Positions 34,365 through 42,481 of a stretch of DNA of 64,000 nt are shown one piece after another (position 1 is the first letter of the stretch; the number at the start of each line of letters is the position of its first letter). The DNA comes from Symbiobacterium thermophilum IAM 14863 (GTDB lineage Bacteria > Bacillota > Sulfobacillia > Symbiobacteriales > Symbiobacteriaceae), in NCBI RefSeq assembly GCF_000009905.1, contig NC_006177.1, forward strand, positions 3,482,595 to 3,546,594. Direction: 5' to 3'. The translations under genes and the position numbers were made by a program. The notes under the pieces were generated by a model. The model saw nothing but the letters and a program-made list of their open reading frames with translations, ran no database searches and had not been told where the DNA came from.

Positions 34365-35731
34365 GCCTTGCGCCTCCTCGGCGTGTAGCTGGTGTGCAGC
34401 AGGTGATGCGATTTCTCGCCCAACGGCTTGCCCAGGAACTCCTTGTAGATCTTCTTGATGTCCGGGTTCTCGTTGGACTTCCTGTGGGGCAACTGGGCGT
34501 CATGCCGGTACGTGGACTCCGTGCGGGCCATGCGGGCGCACAGCCGGTCCGAGGGCAGGAGCGCCTTGGGCTGGCCGCCGCCGGAGACGCAGCCCACCGG
34601 GCAGGTCATGACCTCCATGAAGTGGAAGTCGGCCTTCCCCGCCTTCACCTGCTCCAGCACCGGGGCGACGTTCTTCAGGCCGGAGACCACGCAGACCTTC
34701 AGCTCCAGGTCCTCGATCTTCACGGTGGCGTACCGCACGCCCTCGCCGCCGCGCACGAACTTCAGGTCCAGCTCGGGGATTGGCTTCTTGGCGATCACCT
34801 CATACGCCGTCCGGAGGGCCGCTTCCATCACTCCGCCGGTCGCGCCGAAGATGGTGCCGGCACCCGTGTAGAGCCCCAGCGGCCGGTCGTACTCCTCCTC
34901 CGGCAGCGCGTTGAAGTCGATGCCGGCGTCCTTGATCAGGTGCGCCAGCTCCCGGGTGGTGATGACCACGTCCACGTCCCGGTAGCCGCTGGCCTTCATC
35001 TCCGGCCGGCCGGACTCGAAGTCCTTGCAGGTACAGGGCATGACGGAGACGCTGTAGACCTTCGCCGGGTCGACATTGTCCACCTTGGCCCCATAGGTCT
35101 TGAACAGGGCGCCGGCCATCTGCTGCGGCGACTTGCAGGTGGACAGGTGCGGCAGCAGCTCGGGATAGGTCTGCTCCAGGTACTTCACCCAGGCCGGGCA
35201 GCAGCTGGTGAACATCGGCAGGGTGCCGCCCTTGGTCACCCGCTCGATCAGCTCGTTGCCCTCCTCCATGATGGTCAGGTCGGCAGTGAAGTCGGTGGAG
35301 TAGACCCGGTCGAAGCCCAGCCGGCGCAGCGCCGCGGCCATCTTGCCCGGCGCCAGGCTGCCCAGCGGCATGCCGAACTCCTCGGCGATGGCCACGCGGA
35401 CCGCCGGGGCCACCTGCACCATGACGTACCTGTCCGGGTCCGCCAGGGCCTCCTTTACCAGCTTCGCCCGGCCCTCGTTCCAGGCGGCGAACAGCGGCTC
35501 CTTCACGGAGGGCAGCAGCCCACGCTCGGCCAGCTTCTGTTCGCGGGGGGTGAGGCCGTCGTCCCAGATCGAGCCGTAGGAGCTGCAGACCTGGACGCAC
35601 TGGCCGCACATCACGCAGATCTCCTGGTCAACCGACTGCGGCTTCCCCGGCTCGCCGACGATGGCGTCCACCGGGCAGACTTCGGCACAGCGACGGCAAC
35701 CGGTGCAGAGTTCCTGATCGATGAAAATCAC
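34361..35731 (-). CDS. [FeFe]-hydrogenase catalytic subunit
   Basis: The 456-residue protein begins with two [4Fe-4S] motifs (CTGCRRCAEVCP at 9-20, CVMCGQCVQVC at 39-49). H-cluster motifs follow: L1 TSCCPAW (175-181), L2 MPCTCKDFE (231-239) and L3 MEVMTCPVGCVSGGGQP (372-388). L3 has Thr where most members have Ala before the Cys. The enzyme makes or oxidises H2. The absence of NADH-binding partners and the presence of formate dehydrogenase and two polyferredoxins suggest HydA2 of a hydrogen-dependent CO2 reductase (inference). The GTG at 35731 follows AGGAGGG. Maturases HydE/F/G are not in the window. Confidence 0.92.
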   Translation of the reverse strand: MIFIDQELCTGCRRCAEVCPVDAIVGEPGKPQSVDQEICVMCGQCVQVCSSYGSIWDDGLTPREQKLAERGLLPSVKEPLFAAWNEGRAKLVKEALADPDRYVMVQVAPAVRVAIAEEFGMPLGSLAPGKMAAALRRLGFDRVYSTDFTADLTIMEEGNELIERVTKGGTLPMFTSCCPAWVKYLEQTYPELLPHLSTCKSPQQMAGALFKTYGAKVDNVDPAKVYSVSVMPCTCKDFESGRPEMKASGYRDVDVVITTRELAHLIKDAGIDFNALPEEEYDRPLGLYTGAGTIFGATGGVMEAALRTAYEVIAKKPIPELDLKFVRGGEGVRYATVKIEDLELKVCVVSGLKNVAPVLEQVKAGKADFHFMEVMTCPVGCVSGGGQPKALLPSDRLCARMARTESTYRHDAQLPHRKSNENPDIKKIYKEFLGKPLGEKSHHLLHTSYTPRRRKA

Positions 35732-35742
35732 GGCGGTCCCTC

Positions 35743-36327
35743 CTACCCGACGACGTTCTTCACGGACTCGAGCACGGCCAGGGCGGCCTCCAGGTTCCGG
35801 GTCCGGCGCAGCTCATCGGGTCGGACGACCTGCAGCGCCTCCCGCGGGCAGTTGGCGACGCAGGCCGGGCCGCCCTCGACCCCGATGCACCGGTCGCACT
35901 TGCTGGCCACGAACACATCCTGCAGCACCGGCCCCTCGCCGGTCTCCTCGGTCAGCCGCAGCTGCTTCACCTGCTCGCCGTTCTTGTAGTAGGGCACCAT
36001 CTCCATGGCCCCGAACGGACAGGCCAGGACGCAGGTCTTGCAGCCGATGCAGGTCTCCTGGTCGACGTCGATGATGCCGTCCTTCTGCGTGATCGCGCCC
36101 ACCGGGCAGGCGTTGGCGCAGGGAGCGTCCTCGCAGTGCCGGCACTGCACCGGCATGGTGACCTCGGCAGTGTGCACCAGGTACAGCCGGGGGATGATGG
36201 GCGTGGTCACCTGGCCGACCGTCTTCACGGGCACGTCGGAGTGGACCACGAAGCAGGAAACCTCACAGACCTTGCAGCCGATACACTTATGGGGATCCGC
36301 CACGACAAAGGCGTTGAGCGCGCACAT
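35743..36327 (-). CDS. HycB-like polyferredoxin subunit
   Basis: The 194-residue protein has four [4Fe-4S] motifs: CIGCKVCEVSC (about 15), CRHCEDAPCANACP (about 62), CIGCKTCVLACP (about 93) and CDRC with ACVANCP (about 143). It is clearly paralogous to the protein at 33765. The two probably form an electron wire of eight clusters between formate dehydrogenase and hydrogenase, like HycB3/HycB4 in hydrogen-dependent CO2 reductase (family knowledge). The ATG at 36327 has GAGGAGG upstream. It sits between the formate dehydrogenase and hydrogenase genes. Confidence 0.9.
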   Translation of the reverse strand: MCALNAFVVADPHKCIGCKVCEVSCFVVHSDVPVKTVGQVTTPIIPRLYLVHTAEVTMPVQCRHCEDAPCANACPVGAITQKDGIIDVDQETCIGCKTCVLACPFGAMEMVPYYKNGEQVKQLRLTEETGEGPVLQDVFVASKCDRCIGVEGGPACVANCPREALQVVRPDELRRTRNLEAALAVLESVKNVVG

Positions 36328-36352
36328 CGTCGCAGGCCTCCTCTCGAGAAGT

Positions 36353-38401
36353 TTAGGCGCTGACCTTTTCTACCCGTACGGCACAGACCTTGTACTCCGG
36401 GGTCTTCGAGACCGGGTCCAGGGCGCTGTTGGTCAGCAGGTTGCCGGCGGCCTCGGTATAGTGGAACGTGATGAAGGTGACGCCCTTCGGTACTCGGGCC
36501 GTCACCTCGGCCCGGACCACCACCGAGCCCCGGCGTGTGGTCACCCGGACGTAGTCGCCGTGGGCGACGCCCAGAGATGCCGCGTCCGCGGGGTTGATCT
36601 CCACCCACTCCTCGGGCGCCACGCCGTCCAGGCCCCAGCAGTTGCGGGTCATCGTGCCGGTGTGGTAGTGCGCCGTCCGTCGGCCCGTCGTCAGGACCAG
36701 CGGGTACTCCTCGTCGGGCAGCTCCGCCGGCGGGCGCCACTCGATGGCGGAGAACTTGCCGAGGCCCCGGCTGAACTTGCCCACGTGGAGGATCGGGGTG
36801 CCCGGGTGCTCCTCATTGGGGCAGGGCCAGTGGAGGCCGCCCAGCTTCTCCAGCCGCTCGTAGGTGACGCCGGCGTAGGAGGGCGCGAGGGTGCGCAGTT
36901 CGTTGAAGATGTCTTTCGGAGAGTTGTAATCGGCAGGGTAATCCATGGCCCGCATGATGTCCCGCAGGATCATCCAGTCGGGCCGGGCGTTGCCCTGGGG
37001 CTCCATCGCCTTGCGGACCCGCTGCACCCGGCGCTCGGTATTGGTAAAGGTCCCGTCCTTCTCCGCCCAGGTGGCGCCGGGCAGCACCACGTCGGCCAGG
37101 GCCGCGGATTCGGTGAGGAAGATGTCCTGCACCACCAGGAAGTCCACGTGCTCCAGGCAGTGGCGGACGTGGTTGACGTCGGGGTCCGAGCGCATGGGGT
37201 TCTCGCCCATGACGTAAAGGAACCGGACCTTGCCCTCCTCGATGCCCCGGAGCACGTCGGAGATGGCCATGCCCATCCTGTCGCTGAGCGGTCGGCCCCA
37301 GGCCTTCTCGAACTTCTCCCGGTTCTTGGGATCGGTGACCGGCTGGTAGGCCGGGTAGACGTTGGGCAGGGCCCCCATGTCGCAGGCCCCCTGCACGTTG
37401 TTCTGGCCCCGCAGCGGGTTGACGCCCGCCTTGGGTTTGCCCAGGTTGCCCGTCATCAGGGCCAGGTTGGCGATGGAGAGCACGTTGTCCACGCCTGAGG
37501 TGTGCTGGGTGATGCCCATGGTGTAGTAGGTGGCCGCGTTTTCGGCCGTGGCGAACAGCCGGGCGGCCTGCCGTACCTTCTCGGCCGGCACGCCGGTGAT
37601 GCCCTCCACCTTCTCGGGGGCGTACTTCAGCACCGTTTCCCGGCAGGCCTCGAAGTTCTCCGTGCGGCTCCGGATGAACGCCTCGTCCGCCAGCCCCTCG
37701 GTGACGATGACGTACATCATGGCGTTCAGCAGCGCCACGTCGGAGCCGGGGTTGTGCCGCATGTACACGTCGGCGTGCTTCGCCAGCTCCGTCTCCCGCG
37801 GGTCGGCCACGATCAGCCGGGCGCCGCGGCGGTGGGCCTCCAGCATGCGGATGCCGATGATCGGGTGACACTCGGTGGTGTTGGTGCCGATCGCGAAGAT
37901 GGCATCGCCGGGCCCCATGTCCTGCAGTTCGTTGATGGTGTTGGTCATCGCTCCGGAACCAAACGCTGTGCCCAGACCGGACACCGTCGGAGCGTGTCAG
38001 AGACGGGCGCAGTGGTCGACGTTGTTGGTGCCCACCACCGCGCGCATGAGCTTCTGCATCAGGTAGTTCTCTTCGTTGGTGCAGCGGGCCGAGCTGAAGG
38101 CCGCCAGGGCGTCAGGCCCGTAGTCCCGGATCGTCTCCTTCATCTTGGAGGCGACCAGGTGGATGGCCTCATCCCACGACGCCTCCACCAGCTCCCCGTT
38201 CTTTCGGATGAGCGGCGTGGTGAGCCGCTTCTGCCGGTCGATGAAGTCGTAACCGAAGTGGCCCTTCAGGCAGAGGATGCCCTGGTTGACGGACCGGGGG
38301 TCGTCGTTGGGCGTCACGCCCACGACCTGGTCCCCTTCCACGTTCAGGTAGAACGTGCAGCCCGTTCCGCAGTAGGGACAGGTGGTCAGGACTTGCTTCA
38401 C
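36353..38401 (-). CDS. fdhF: Selenocysteine-containing formate dehydrogenase (FdhF type)
   Basis: This is one 682-residue reading frame with an in-frame TGA at codon 135 (37997-37999). Both halves share the frame and both are conserved. The N-terminal [4Fe-4S] motif has C8, C11, C15 and C44. The TGA lies in the active-site sequence NNVDHCARL-U-HAPTVSGLGT, aligning with U140 of E. coli FdhF. A SECIS-like hairpin follows directly. The C-terminal half is the molybdopterin domain, ending EYKVCAVRVEKV. It interconverts formate and CO2 with a Mo- or W-pterin. GTG start with GGGAGGAG. It is not a pseudogene. Confidence 0.93.
37949..37999 (-). promoter_or_regulatory. UGA codon and bacterial SECIS element
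   Basis: On the minus strand TGA (37999-37997) is followed by an outer stem CGCTCCG (37988-37994) / CGGAGCG (37949-37955) and an apical stem GTGTCC / GGGCAC closing the loop GGTCT (37974-37978). The GGTCT loop begins 18 nt after the TGA, the same loop sequence and, from memory, the same spacing as in E. coli fdhF. It should recruit SelB. Confidence 0.85.
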
Positions 38402-38432
38402 GTGTTCTCCTCCCTTGATTCACAATCCACGC

Positions 38433-39296
38433 CTAGTCCGCGGCCGACGCCGCCATCGACTGGTCGGGGGTCGCCGGGGCCTGGCGCACGTACACGAACC
38501 AGTAAGCCGTTGCGACGAAGAGCGCGCCGCCCACGAAGTTGCCCAGCGCGGACGGGATCCAGTTCCTGGTGATGATGTTGGACCACGTCAGCGTGTCCAG
38601 CTTGGCGCCCAGGTTGGCCGCCTCGACCACGGCCGGGATGTGCTTGGCAAACCAGCCCGCGGGCAGGTAGTAGAAGTTGGCCACCGAGTTCTCGAAGGCG
38701 CTCATCACGAAGACCATGACCCCGATGTAGAGGGAGGCGATCTTCGAGATGACCTCCTTCGAGGCGAAGGCCATCCAGACGCCCAGGCAGATGAGCCAGT
38801 TGCAGAGGACGCCCCGGACGAAGACCTGCCACCAGGTGAGGTTGACCTTGGTGACCGCCGTGCGCACGGCCTCCGCGCCCAGTTCGGCGTTGTTGAACAG
38901 GAACAGCCCGCTCTGGTAGTACAGCCAGGCGTAGGCCGTGGCGCCGACGACGTTGGCCAGGAGAACGACGCCGAGGACCTTCAGCATCTTCTTCCAGCCG
39001 ACCCGCTCGTCCATGAACGCAAGCCAGAGCAGCGCATCGCCGGTGAAGAGTTCGCCGCCGCAGATCACGGCAAAGATGACGCCGATGGAGAAGAGGGACC
39101 CCTTGGCGAACTGCTGCAGACCTGCGCCGAGGAAGGTAAAGTCGTGGCAGATCATCGTCGCAGCTTCTGCGCCCATGCCGGTGAAGGCGCCGCCCAGGAG
39201 GCCCAGGACAATCAACTTCGGGATGGAGTTGCTCGCCCGGGTCTCGTTGGCCTGGGCCACAGCGAGTGCGGTTTCCTGCGGACTAGCGAAAGCCAT
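38433..39296 (-). CDS. Formate channel of the FocA/FNT family (His to Asn variant)
   Basis: The 287-residue membrane protein has the formate-nitrite transporter repeats: GLLGGAFTGMG and GGELFTGDALL (residues 81-91, with the gating Thr at 85), then LCNWLICLGVWMAF, and SAFENSVANFYYLPAG (199-214). The central His of FocA (H209, usually in FEHSVAN) is Asn at 203. Work on E. coli FocA reported that His-to-Asn exchange favours formate efflux. As first gene of the operon, 31 nt before fdhF, it most likely exports formate made from H2 and CO2 (inference). ATG at 39296 with GGGAGG upstream. Confidence 0.9.
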   Translation of the reverse strand: MAFASPQETALAVAQANETRASNSIPKLIVLGLLGGAFTGMGAEAATMICHDFTFLGAGLQQFAKGSLFSIGVIFAVICGGELFTGDALLWLAFMDERVGWKKMLKVLGVVLLANVVGATAYAWLYYQSGLFLFNNAELGAEAVRTAVTKVNLTWWQVFVRGVLCNWLICLGVWMAFASKEVISKIASLYIGVMVFVMSAFENSVANFYYLPAGWFAKHIPAVVEAANLGAKLDTLTWSNIITRNWIPSALGNFVGGALFVATAYWFVYVRQAPATPDQSMAASAAD

Positions 39297-39349
39297 GATT
39301 CCAATCCTCCCGTGACAGTGATCTGGAGCGTGCTCCGGGCGCAGTGGAT

Positions 39350-39366
39350 AAGCAAGGCGCGTGCCA
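39350..39366 (-). promoter_or_regulatory. Sigma-54 (-24/-12) promoter of the formate/hydrogenase operon
   Basis: On the minus strand TGGCACGCGCCTTGCTT fits TGGCACG-N4-TTGCT exactly, with GG and GC dinucleotides 10 nt apart. It lies 54 nt upstream of the channel gene start. No sigma-70 promoter is evident here. The sigma-54 activator at 40950-42464 is the likely partner. Confidence 0.88.
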
Positions 39367-39369
39367 CGC

Positions 39370-39387
39370 TTGATACCACTGTCACAA
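39370..39387 (-). promoter_or_regulatory. Possible Rex-like or other redox operator
   Basis: TTGTGACAGTGGTATCAA on the minus strand resembles the Rex palindrome TTGTGA-N6-TCACAA, with one good half and one half matching 4 of 6. It abuts the sigma-54 -24 element. Weak evidence. Confidence 0.25.
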
Positions 39388-39517
39388 TCTCCGCCGCAAA
39401 TCCCCCCAAGAGTCACGGTGAGGATATCCAAAGGTCTACCACCACCCCCCTTGTGGTGTCCGTGGGTACCATGCCGGCAACGGGGCTCTGATGTGTCTTT
39501 TCGTCGGTTCGCAGGGA

Positions 39518-39571
39518 CAGTCTGTATGCAAATATTGCAGACTGTGCACTTTCTGCAGACGGGCACTTCCT
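39518..39571. promoter_or_regulatory. Candidate upstream activator sites
   Basis: CAGTCTG (39518-39524) and CAGACTG (39538-39544) form an inverted repeat. They overlap two imperfect direct repeats, TGCAGACTGTGCACTTTC (39536-39553) and TGCAGACGGGCACTTCC (39554-39570). The cluster lies about 150-220 nt upstream of the -24 box, the normal distance for enhancer sites of a sigma-54 activator. Confidence 0.55.
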
Positions 39572-39592
39572 GCACGGTAGCCCCGGGGACGG

Positions 39593-40771
39593 TCAGACGG
39601 CGCTGATCCGGGCGGCGGCCGCATCCCGGTTGAACGCCGCGATGGCCTCCTCGGTGCGGTCCTCTTCCCGCGCCAGGTCGGCCGTCGTCACCGGAACGCC
39701 GACGGCCGATCCCAACCCGGCCAGCACCTGATCCACCGGCAGCGGCCCGGAGGGGCCGACGATCCACCGGCAGATGCCCAGGATCTTCGCCGCGCGCGCC
39801 GCATCCGCTGTCCAGTCCGCGGGCGAGCCCTCCCGCTGCCTCCGGACGTCGGCCGAGCGCACCGCCTCCGGCGGGCAGGGCAGCTCTCCCCGGGCCAGGA
39901 ACTGGATCAGCCGGAACACCTCTTCCCGGCGTTCCCGCCTCCTGCGCCTGACCGCTCCCCGCAGGGCTGCTGCAGTGGCCAGGGTGTCCAGGCCGTACGC
40001 GTTGCAGAGCCAGTTGGCCTCCCGCAGGTCCGCCTCATCCACCAGCCCCAGCTCCGCGAAGGCCTGCCGGGTCTTGTGGCCGAGCACTGCCGAACGGCAG
40101 GGCCGCGGGCAGCCCGCGCACCCGGCCGCGACCGGCGCCCCATCGACCTTGCCGCCGCGCACCACCAGGGCCTTCAGTCCCTTGGCGCCCATGGCGGCCC
40201 CGAGTCCGGCGCGCCCCGCCGCACTGGCGGCTCCGTGCAGGATGCAGGCAAAGGGAACCTTCCGTTCGCCCGCAGGTCCGATCACCACCGCCTGCGCCGC
40301 CGGGTCGGCCAGCCCCGCGCGAAGCGCCGCCTGGGTCTCCACGGTCGTCAGTCCCCAGAGCCGGGACGCGTCCCGGAGTCTGGCGCCGCCTTCGAACACC
40401 TCCAGGTACACGGGTCGTTCAGCACGCCCCTCCACCACGAGGGCGGCAAAGCCCGCCCGCTGGAGAGCGGCCGCCCACGCGCCGCCGGCCTCGGCCTCCG
40501 CGTAGAGCCCCGTCACCGGCGAGAGCCCGGCCACCACCAGCCGGGATGCGCCCGGCAACGGCAGCGCCGCGCAGGCCCCGGCGGTGAAGGCGAGTCTGTT
40601 GCCGGGGCCCAGGGGGTCGGAGGCGGGATCCAGCCCGGCAAGCAGGCAGGCCGCTGCCCGCCCGCGCGGGCCTATGCACTTCCGGCCCCGAAGGGGGGGA
40701 AGCGGTTCCACCGTCACCTCGCGGCTCGACAGGTCCACCCGCAGCATTCGTTCGGCGGCACGGTCCACCAC
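39593..40771 (-). CDS. Short aldehyde ferredoxin oxidoreductase-like protein
   Basis: The product has 392 residues against about 600 for a full AOR. It keeps the N-terminal MLRVDLSSREV, the pterin-site-like AAMGAKGLKALVV, the cluster motif CAGCPRPC and a late Cys in GICRWIV. About 90 residues are missing between pterin site and cluster and about 100 more towards the C-terminus. GGRGLG at the N-terminus has become GPRGRA. It may be a reduced, perhaps non-catalytic AOR paralogue. GTG at 40771 has AGGGAG 7 nt upstream. It lies between the sigma-54 activator and the formate operon, on the same strand as both. Confidence 0.78.
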   Translation of the reverse strand: MVDRAAERMLRVDLSSREVTVEPLPPLRGRKCIGPRGRAAACLLAGLDPASDPLGPGNRLAFTAGACAALPLPGASRLVVAGLSPVTGLYAEAEAGGAWAAALQRAGFAALVVEGRAERPVYLEVFEGGARLRDASRLWGLTTVETQAALRAGLADPAAQAVVIGPAGERKVPFACILHGAASAAGRAGLGAAMGAKGLKALVVRGGKVDGAPVAAGCAGCPRPCRSAVLGHKTRQAFAELGLVDEADLREANWLCNAYGLDTLATAAALRGAVRRRRRERREEVFRLIQFLARGELPCPPEAVRSADVRRQREGSPADWTADAARAAKILGICRWIVGPSGPLPVDQVLAGLGSAVGVPVTTADLAREEDRTEEAIAAFNRDAAAARISAV

Positions 40772-40900
40772 GCATCGGCTCCCTTCGTCCACGTTTGGTG
40801 CGCCGTATGCGGCGGCCGTTTCCCCAACCCGCTCACCGCTTCCGGCGGTGGATGGCCTGAAGCAACGATCGTGCCAGCCTGCGCGGGGCCGATACACGAC

Positions 40901-40933
40901 GGCGGATGCTCCCCACCCGGCAGAGCATCCGCC
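40901..40933 (-). terminator. Hairpin after the sigma-54 activator gene
   Basis: GGCGGATGCTC and GAGCATCCGCC form an 11-bp stem with an 11-nt loop, 17 nt past the activator stop and before the short AOR gene. No T tract. Confidence 0.6.
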
Positions 40934-40949
40934 ATAGACCGAAATCGCT

Positions 40950-42464
40950 CTAACGATGGCCCATCCGTTCCAACCTGTTGTAAAGGGTGCGCACGGAGAT
41001 GCCCAGGGCCCTGGCCGCCAGGGTCTTGTTGCCCCCGTACTCCTGCAGCGCGGCCTGAATCAGGGCCTCGGTGTGGTGCTCCAGGTTGTAGTCGCGTCGG
41101 GAACCCCGCGGAAAGGGCACCACCGTTGCCGCGGGCAGGTCGCCCGAGTCCGGCGCAGCCGCCCCATGCGGCGCTCCTCCGCCGAACGGCTCCGTCCCCG
41201 CGGCGACCTGAGCCCGTGCGGCCGCGTCCGTAATGCGCCGCAGGTGCTCGGGCCGGAGCACCTCGTCGTCGTACATGAAGGACACCCATTCCATCAGATT
41301 CCGGAGCTCCCGGCAATTTCCCGGCCAGTGGTAGGAGAGCAGCACCTCAGCCGCCTCGTCGCTGATGCCGGTGAAGCGGCGGCCTCGGGACCGCGAGAAG
41401 TCGATGAGGTACATGAGGGCCATCGGAAGGATATCCTCCTTCCGCTCCCGCAAGGGCGGGATCACGATGCGGCAGACGTTCAGCCGGTAGTACAAGTCCA
41501 CGCGGAACAGCCCCTGCCGGATGCGCTCCTCGATGTCCAGGTTGGTCGCCGCGATGATCCGCACGTCGGCGTCGATCTTCTTCAGACCGCCCACCCGGTA
41601 GAAGCTCTTCTCCTCCAACACCCGGAGCAGTTTGGCCTGCAGCTCCACGGGGATCTCCGCCAGTTCGTCGAGAAAGAGCGTGCCCCCCTGTGCCGCGTCC
41701 AGCTTGCCCTTCTGCCCCCTGGCCGAGCCGCCGGTGAAGGCGCCGGGTTCATAGCCGAACAGCTCGCTCTCGAACAGCGTCGGCGTGATGGCCGAGCAGT
41801 TGATGGCGACGAAGGGGCCTGCCTCCTCCAGGTCGCCATAGTGGATGAGATGGGCGATGACCTCCTTGCCCACGCCCGTCTCCCCCTGGATCAGCACCGG
41901 AAGCGAGCGGTCCGTGTGATACCGCCGCGCCTGCTCCACCACCTGGCGCATGGCCGGGGAGCGGGCGCAGAACTTCTTCTGACCGGCCCGCTCGGCGCCC
42001 AGGTCCTTCAGGTAGGCCATCTGCAGCCGCACGTCGGCGGGCACGTCATCCCCCGTCCCCTGGTAACCGGGTGGGGGCGTGCGCTGCTCCTCCAGGGAGC
42101 GCTGGTGCTCCTCGACCCGCTGCAGCACCGCCTGCAGTTCCGCCATGTTGATGGGCTTGGTCAGGTAGTCAAAGGCCCCGGCCCGCAAGGCTGCGATGGC
42201 CAGGGAGATGTCCAGGTGGCCCGTATACAGCACCACATCAGCCTGCGGCGCGCCTCCCTGGCTTCGGATCGCCGACACCAGGTTGATCCCGGACATCCGG
42301 CCCATGCGGATGTCGGAGAGCACCATCTCAAACGCTCCTGGCCGGTAGACCTCGAGGGCCTCCTCCGCGGAGCCGCACTCGGTGACGGCGTGGCCATCCA
42401 GCGTCAGGAATCGGGCGAGGTAGGACCTGCCCTCCCTGTCGTCATCCACCAGCAGAATGCGCAA
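40950..42464 (-). CDS. Sigma-54-dependent response regulator (NtrC family)
   Basis: The 504-residue protein has a receiver domain with phospho-Asp D51 in MVLSDIRMGR, an AAA+ domain with Walker A GETGVGKE (194-201) and the sigma-54 contact loop, and a Fis-type helix-turn-helix at the C-terminus (NKTLAARALGISVRTLYNRLERMG). The contact loop reads GAFTGG (241-246) rather than the usual GAFTGA. It opens sigma-54 promoters by ATP hydrolysis, most likely the one at 39350-39366. The TTG at 42464 is preceded by GGAAGGAGG 8 nt upstream. It follows its kinase gene by 17 nt. Confidence 0.92.
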   Translation of the reverse strand: MRILLVDDDREGRSYLARFLTLDGHAVTECGSAEEALEVYRPGAFEMVLSDIRMGRMSGINLVSAIRSQGGAPQADVVLYTGHLDISLAIAALRAGAFDYLTKPINMAELQAVLQRVEEHQRSLEEQRTPPPGYQGTGDDVPADVRLQMAYLKDLGAERAGQKKFCARSPAMRQVVEQARRYHTDRSLPVLIQGETGVGKEVIAHLIHYGDLEEAGPFVAINCSAITPTLFESELFGYEPGAFTGGSARGQKGKLDAAQGGTLFLDELAEIPVELQAKLLRVLEEKSFYRVGGLKKIDADVRIIAATNLDIEERIRQGLFRVDLYYRLNVCRIVIPPLRERKEDILPMALMYLIDFSRSRGRRFTGISDEAAEVLLSYHWPGNCRELRNLMEWVSFMYDDEVLRPEHLRRITDAAARAQVAAGTEPFGGGAPHGAAAPDSGDLPAATVVPFPRGSRRDYNLEHHTEALIQAALQEYGGNKTLAARALGISVRTLYNRLERMGHR

Positions 42465-42481
42465 GGTCCGTGCCTCCTTCC

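Noticed and set aside
37984-38401. Formate dehydrogenase as two separate or broken genes
   Set aside because: Both parts share one frame, the stop is TGA at the Sec position and a SECIS-like hairpin follows.
39370-39387. A firm Rex operator
   Set aside because: One half-site matches only 4 of 6 bases; listed only as a weak possibility.
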